From positions 1 to 6,173 of the forward strand of contig JAGPDJ010000164.1 in assembly GCA_018057635.1 (NCBI GenBank): a DNA stretch of 6,173 nucleotides, given 5' to 3'. The DNA is from Ferruginibacter sp. (lineage in GTDB: Bacteria > Bacteroidota > Bacteroidia > Chitinophagales > Chitinophagaceae). Below are positions 4,829 to 6,173 of this stretch, one piece after another (position 1 is the first letter of the stretch; the number at the start of each line of letters is the position of its first letter). Position numbers and translations under genes: made by a program. The notes beneath the pieces were generated by a model. The model was not told the DNA's origin. It searched no databases and was given only the letters and a program-made list of their open reading frames with translations.

Positions 4829-6173
4829 ATGAGCAAATACCCATACCGCCAAGACCGGGAAGAACTTAAAGAATTATTGCAGCAATACAGTAATTTAAAG
4901 AACGGGAAAAGTCATTCTTTTATTGAAGAAGATGGCTTTGAGCGTATAGTTGATTATTTTGACGAAAAGGAACAATTTAAGGAAGCCCTTGAAGCTGCCA
5001 ACCTGGCCATTGATCAATACCCTTATTCCGGCGCACTCCTGATAAAAAAGGCAGATCTGCTCATCTCCCTCCGTAAATACAAAGATGCCCTTACTATATT
5101 GGACCAGGCAGAGTTATTTGACAGTACTGATACTTCGTTGTATATACTTAAAACAGATGCATTCCTTGCACTTGACCAGCAGGAAAAAGCTGCCTCTGTG
5201 CTGGAAGAAGCGATTGGTATATTTGAAGGTGATGAAAAGCTTGACCTGCTGTTTGAACTGGCAGATGTGTACGATGATTATGAGAATTTTGAAAAAGTGT
5301 TTGATTGCCTCAAACTGATATTACATATAGATCCATGCAATGAAGAAGCATTGTATAAGATTTGTTTCTGGACAGATTTTACCGGAAGGAACGAAGAAAG
5401 TATCAAGTTGCACCAGCAGATACTGGAAGAATATCCTTTCAACGAACTGGCCTGGTTTAACCTTGGCGCTGCTTACCAGGGTTTGAAACTGTATGAAAAA
5501 AGTATTGATGCATACCAGTATGCAGTGGCCATAGATGAGAAATTTGATTTCGCTTATCGTAATATGGGAGACGCATACATGAAATTGCGTAAATACAGGG
5601 AAGCCATTGAAGTGCTGGAAAAAGTGCTGGAACTAGCCATGCCGGAATCTGTGATCTATGAAGCGATCGGGCATTGCCACGATAAACTTGAAAATTATGC
5701 CCAGGCCAGGTTCAATTATAAAAAAGCAAGCCACCTGAATCCGGAAGACAGCCAGATGCATTATAAAATAGCTTGTACCTACATGAATGAAAGCAACTGG
5801 AACAATGCTGTTAAAATACTGGAAGTTGCATTAAAGATACATCGTATGCAACCGGATTATAACCTGGCAATGGGCCGTTGTTATATGGAAATGAATATTG
5901 TGGACGAAGCGATCACCTATTTTGGAAACGTAGTAAGGGTGCGGCCTAAAAATGCCGCAGGGTGGATAGAACTGCTTAAATGCCTGTATAAAGGAGGTTT
6001 GTATGAAGAAGGTCTTGAATATGCATCTTTTGCAATAGAACAAATGGATTCAAAACCGGTGTTTATATTTTACAAAAGTATTTTCCTGCTGGCCATTGGT
6101 AAAACCAAGGATGCTATGATTTATCTGGAAAACGGGATGTCTGTAAACCCAAGGCTTATCAAACAATTGATTG
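4829..6173 (+). CDS. Tetratricopeptide-repeat (TPR) protein, 3'-truncated
   Basis: The frame is open from the ATG at 4829 to the window end, giving 448 residues without a stop; the C-terminus is outside. An in-frame TAA at 4805 makes this ATG the first available. There is no signal peptide or membrane segment, so a cytoplasmic protein is expected. After a charged N-terminus (MSKYPYRQDREELKELLQQY) almost the whole sequence is helical TPR units of about 34 residues, roughly eleven or twelve from residue 33 on. The clearest are 206-239 (AWFNLGAAYQGLKLYEKSID, ending AVAID) and 240-272 (FAYRNMGDAYMKLRKYREAI); others include 274-307, 308-341 and 342-375. TPR arrays bind peptides or scaffold complexes; no catalytic domain is seen in this part. 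The partner cannot be told from sequence, and the neighbouring exported-protein gene is transcribed away from it. It resembles long TPR proteins seen across Bacteroidota, but I cannot assign a name. Confidence 0.9.
   Translation, partial: MSKYPYRQDREELKELLQQYSNLKNGKSHSFIEEDGFERIVDYFDEKEQFKEALEAANLAIDQYPYSGALLIKKADLLISLRKYKDALTILDQAELFDSTDTSLYILKTDAFLALDQQEKAASVLEEAIGIFEGDEKLDLLFELADVYDDYENFEKVFDCLKLILHIDPCNEEALYKICFWTDFTGRNEESIKLHQQILEEYPFNELAWFNLGAAYQGLKLYEKSIDAYQYAVAIDEKFDFAYRNMGDAYMKLRKYREAIEVLEKVLELAMPESVIYEAIGHCHDKLENYAQARFNYKKASHLNPEDSQMHYKIACTYMNESNWNNAVKILEVALKIHRMQPDYNLAMGRCYMEMNIVDEAITYFGNVVRVRPKNAAGWIELLKCLYKGGLYEEGLEYASFAIEQMDSKPVFIFYKSIFLLAIGKTKDAMIYLENGMSVNPRLIKQLI

Noticed and set aside
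5085..6043. Short frames within the TPR gene (plus 5085-5318, minus 5831-6043)
   Set aside because: They are embedded in a continuous TPR reading frame with clear repeat periodicity.
1..6173. A mobile element, defence cassette or prophage fragment
   Set aside because: All recognisable genes are housekeeping or small exported proteins, with uniform composition and no transposase, integrase or terminal inverted repeats.

Overview
The window looks like a chromosomal, mostly housekeeping segment from a member of the Bacteroidota, probably close to the Chitinophagaceae/Sphingobacteriia. The evidence is AT-rich DNA with A-rich leaders and no clear Shine-Dalgarno sites, copies of the phylum's TAnnTTTG promoter -7 element placed 19-25 nt before start codons, a long YidC with a lysine-rich tail, an L25/CTC protein with an Ala-Pro-Lys tail, and two small exported proteins of a Bacteroidota-like type. 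The lineage call is inference from these traits and was not tested by a search.

Layout, left to right. (1) The 3' two thirds of prs (PRPP synthetase), cut by the window edge. (2) A 158-bp spacer with seven tandem 7-bp units right after the prs stop, and a degenerate copy of the same array in inverted orientation just before the next promoter. (3) rplY/ctc (ribosomal protein L25), ending in a strong hairpin terminator. (4) A spacer with a four-unit 9-bp repeat in front of the next promoter. (5) yidC, the membrane protein insertase, with its own hairpin terminator. (6) A small exported protein gene that resembles the GLPGLI/DUF4412 type. (7) A convergent gene for a 117-residue exported protein; the two convergent genes share one bidirectional terminator, and the minus-strand stop codon lies inside its stem. 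(8) An AT-rich divergent intergenic region with short palindromes. (9) A cytoplasmic TPR-repeat protein running off the right edge.

The first three genes serve nucleotide supply, the ribosome and membrane protein insertion, but each of rplY, yidC and the GLPGLI-like gene appears to have its own promoter, and rplY, yidC and the convergent pair are closed by hairpin terminators. They therefore read as neighbouring single transcription units and not one operon. I see no mobile element, RNA gene, CRISPR array or defence system. The most unusual content is in the spacers: two unrelated short tandem repeats, each just upstream of a TACCTTTG element, one of them paired with an inverted partner that could fold into a long hairpin between prs and rplY.
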